NCBI RefSeq assembly: GCF_001544515.1
Contig: NZ_FCOL02000013.1
Location: 94,635 to 158,634, forward strand
Origin: Caballeronia terrestris
Lineage (GTDB): Bacteria > Pseudomonadota > Gammaproteobacteria > Burkholderiales > Burkholderiaceae
DNA length: 64,000 nucleotides
Direction of reading: 5' to 3'
How positions within the stretch are numbered: the stretch's first letter is position 1; the number at the start of each line of letters is the position of its first letter. The position numbers were made by a program, and so were the translations under genes. Shown piece by piece: positions 62,774 through 64,000 of this stretch. Below the pieces are notes generated by a model that was not told the DNA's origin, searched no databases, and worked only from the letters and a program-made list of their open reading frames with translations.

Positions 62774-63676
62774 TTAAACCGACCATTGATCTTCGATCAG
62801 GCGCAGCGACGCCGCGATCACCGGCTCGTCGCGACGCTCCGCGAGTGCGATGAACGATAACTGCGTCTGCACCGTCATCCCGTCGACGATCGTCAGCGCG
62901 TGCGCATGCGCCTCTGCAAGCGCGATCGAATCGCGCGCCAGGGACAACCCGACGCCCGATTTCACGAGATCGAGCATCGACGGCTCCTGATCCACTTCGG
63001 CGACGATCACCGGCGTCGCGCCCGCCGCCGCAAAGATGCGCGAGAGCAGGCGGTTGTGCGCCGATTCCGGCGGCGTCCAGATCCACGGCAGCTTCGCGAG
63101 CGCCGCCCAATCGCGCTTGCCTTTATTCACGCGGCTGTTCCAGCCCGCCGGCGCCAGCACGCGGTATACGAACGGCGTCAGCGCGAGGACGTGAAAGCGC
63201 TCGCCGTCGCGCGGATCGTCGGCGGCGGGATCGCCGATGTAGAAGCCCACGTCCAGATCGCGCGTCTTCACGCGCTCAAGCACCGTGCCGGACATGCCAT
63301 GCCGCAGCGCTGTCTCGATCTGCGGATACGTCTCGACGAGTTGCCGTAAAAAACCGCCGAGACGCAGGAAATCCGGATCGAGGATCGTGCCGATGCGCAG
63401 CCGTCCGCGCACTTCATGCCGCAGTGCAGCAGCCGCGCGCTTCACTTCGTTCGCGGCGGCGAGCGCCCGCTCGGCGTGTGGCAGCAACGCTTCGCCGTCG
63501 CGCGTGAGGAGCAATCCGTGCGACGTGCGCGAGAACAGCACGACGCCCAGCGTTTCCTGCAGGTTTTTGATCTGCAGGCTCACGGCGGGTTGCGTCAGAT
63601 GCAGTTGTGCGGCGGCTCGCGTGAGATTTCCTTCACGAGCGACGGCGGCGAACGCGCGGAGCAGGGTGTAGTCCAT
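62774..63676 (-). CDS. LysR-family transcriptional regulator
   Basis: The 300-residue protein has an N-terminal LysR winged helix (LLRAFAAVAREGNLTRAAAQ, LTQPAVSLQIKNLQETLGV, LFSRTSHGLLLT) and a substrate-binding domain (about residues 90-295). It is divergent from the aldehyde dehydrogenase gene, with 106 bases between them, so it may control that gene. This is the usual arrangement for LysR proteins, not direct proof. Confidence 0.93.
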   Translation of the reverse strand: MDYTLLRAFAAVAREGNLTRAAAQLHLTQPAVSLQIKNLQETLGVVLFSRTSHGLLLTRDGEALLPHAERALAAANEVKRAAAALRHEVRGRLRIGTILDPDFLRLGGFLRQLVETYPQIETALRHGMSGTVLERVKTRDLDVGFYIGDPAADDPRDGERFHVLALTPFVYRVLAPAGWNSRVNKGKRDWAALAKLPWIWTPPESAHNRLLSRIFAAAGATPVIVAEVDQEPSMLDLVKSGVGLSLARDSIALAEAHAHALTIVDGMTVQTQLSFIALAERRDEPVIAASLRLIEDQWSV

Positions 63677-63782
63677 CGGGTGATATTAGCGTGTCTTATA
63701 TCACTGTTGAACATATCTCATTGGATCGGGTGAGCAGGCGGCGGTACTCTTCGGTCAGAAAACCATACCCACGGAGACAGGC

Positions 63783-64000
63783 ATGAGCGAGTCACATCGG
63801 AGTGAAACGGGCGTTGCGGCGATTTCGCATTTCATCGGCGGGCACAAGGTCGAAGGCACGAGCGATCGCTTCGGCGATGTGTTCAATCCGGCGACGGGCG
63901 CGGTTGCGTCGCGCGTTCCTTTGGCCAGCGTTTCCGAGGTCGATGCGGCGGTTGCTGCGGCTAAAGCTGCATTCCCGGCATGGAGCGAAACCGCGCCGAT
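63783..64000 (+). CDS. mmsA: CoA-acylating methylmalonate-semialdehyde dehydrogenase, N-terminal part (cut by window edge)
   Basis: The first 72 residues read SHFIGGHKVEGTSDRFGDVF, NPATGAVASRVPLAS and VDAAVAAAKAAFPAWSETAP, the N-terminus of the aldehyde dehydrogenase family, closest to MmsA, which oxidises (methyl)malonate semialdehyde to acyl-CoA in valine or inositol catabolism. An ACGGAGACAGGC ribosome site precedes the ATG at 63783. The catalytic Cys lies beyond the window, so other ALDH subfamilies remain possible. Confidence 0.82.
   Translation, partial: MSESHRSETGVAAISHFIGGHKVEGTSDRFGDVFNPATGAVASRVPLASVSEVDAAVAAAKAAFPAWSETAP

Overview
The window is GC-rich and reads as chromosome 1 of a Burkholderiaceae bacterium, most like Paraburkholderia, Caballeronia or Burkholderia. 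This rests on gene content and order (split flagellar superlocus, gspD-E-F-C-G-to-N order, DedA-rhodanese next to mnmC, a DUF3717-like protein) and on Burkholderia-type A-I-B order of the contact-dependent inhibition genes. The species cannot be fixed from sequence alone.

Layout. 1-7176: fliI (cut by the window edge), fliJ, fliK, a terminator, then fliL-M-N-O-P-Q-R on the plus strand. 7177-18278: a two-partner secretion / CDI island of a giant filamentous-haemagglutinin exoprotein, a small two-helix membrane protein overlapping its stop (candidate immunity protein) and an outer-membrane transporter. The exoprotein is split by one frameshift and the transporter by one in-frame TAG, so the locus looks recently broken or wrongly sequenced. 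18292-30328: minus-strand flgL, flgK, ycgR, flgJ-I-H-G-F-E-D-C-B. 30598-33018: plus-strand flgA, flgM, flgN. Three FliA (sigma-28) promoters (flgKL, ycgR, flgM) and a possible FlhDC operator between flgB and flgA give the usual flagellar hierarchy. 33078-44626: a complete minus-strand type II secretion operon, gspD-E-F-C-G-H-I-J-K-L-M-N. 45241-50611: a lytic transglycosylase, a COG0523 GTPase, HU, a DedA-rhodanese fusion and an MnmC whose methyltransferase half looks eroded.

50612-54646 is the most unusual part. Two 53-bp elements, each with a DnaA-box-like site and a DnaA-trio-like TAC/TAT run, lie in inverted orientation about 3.3 kb apart. They flank a CPA2-type antiporter gene and a ybdK-type ligase gene. 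The antiporter is preceded by about 0.5 kb of hairpin-rich DNA and by 46-bp tandem repeats. This could be a (bipartite) replication origin combined with a structured leader.

54647-64000 is ordinary chromosomal content: a MarR-like regulator with four C-terminal cysteines, a class-I glutamine amidotransferase, a MOSC protein, an old-yellow-enzyme reductase, a SET-domain protein, a two-component system, a DUF3717-like protein, an Lrp/AsnC regulator, a CYTH protein, a LysR regulator, and the start of a methylmalonate-semialdehyde dehydrogenase gene.
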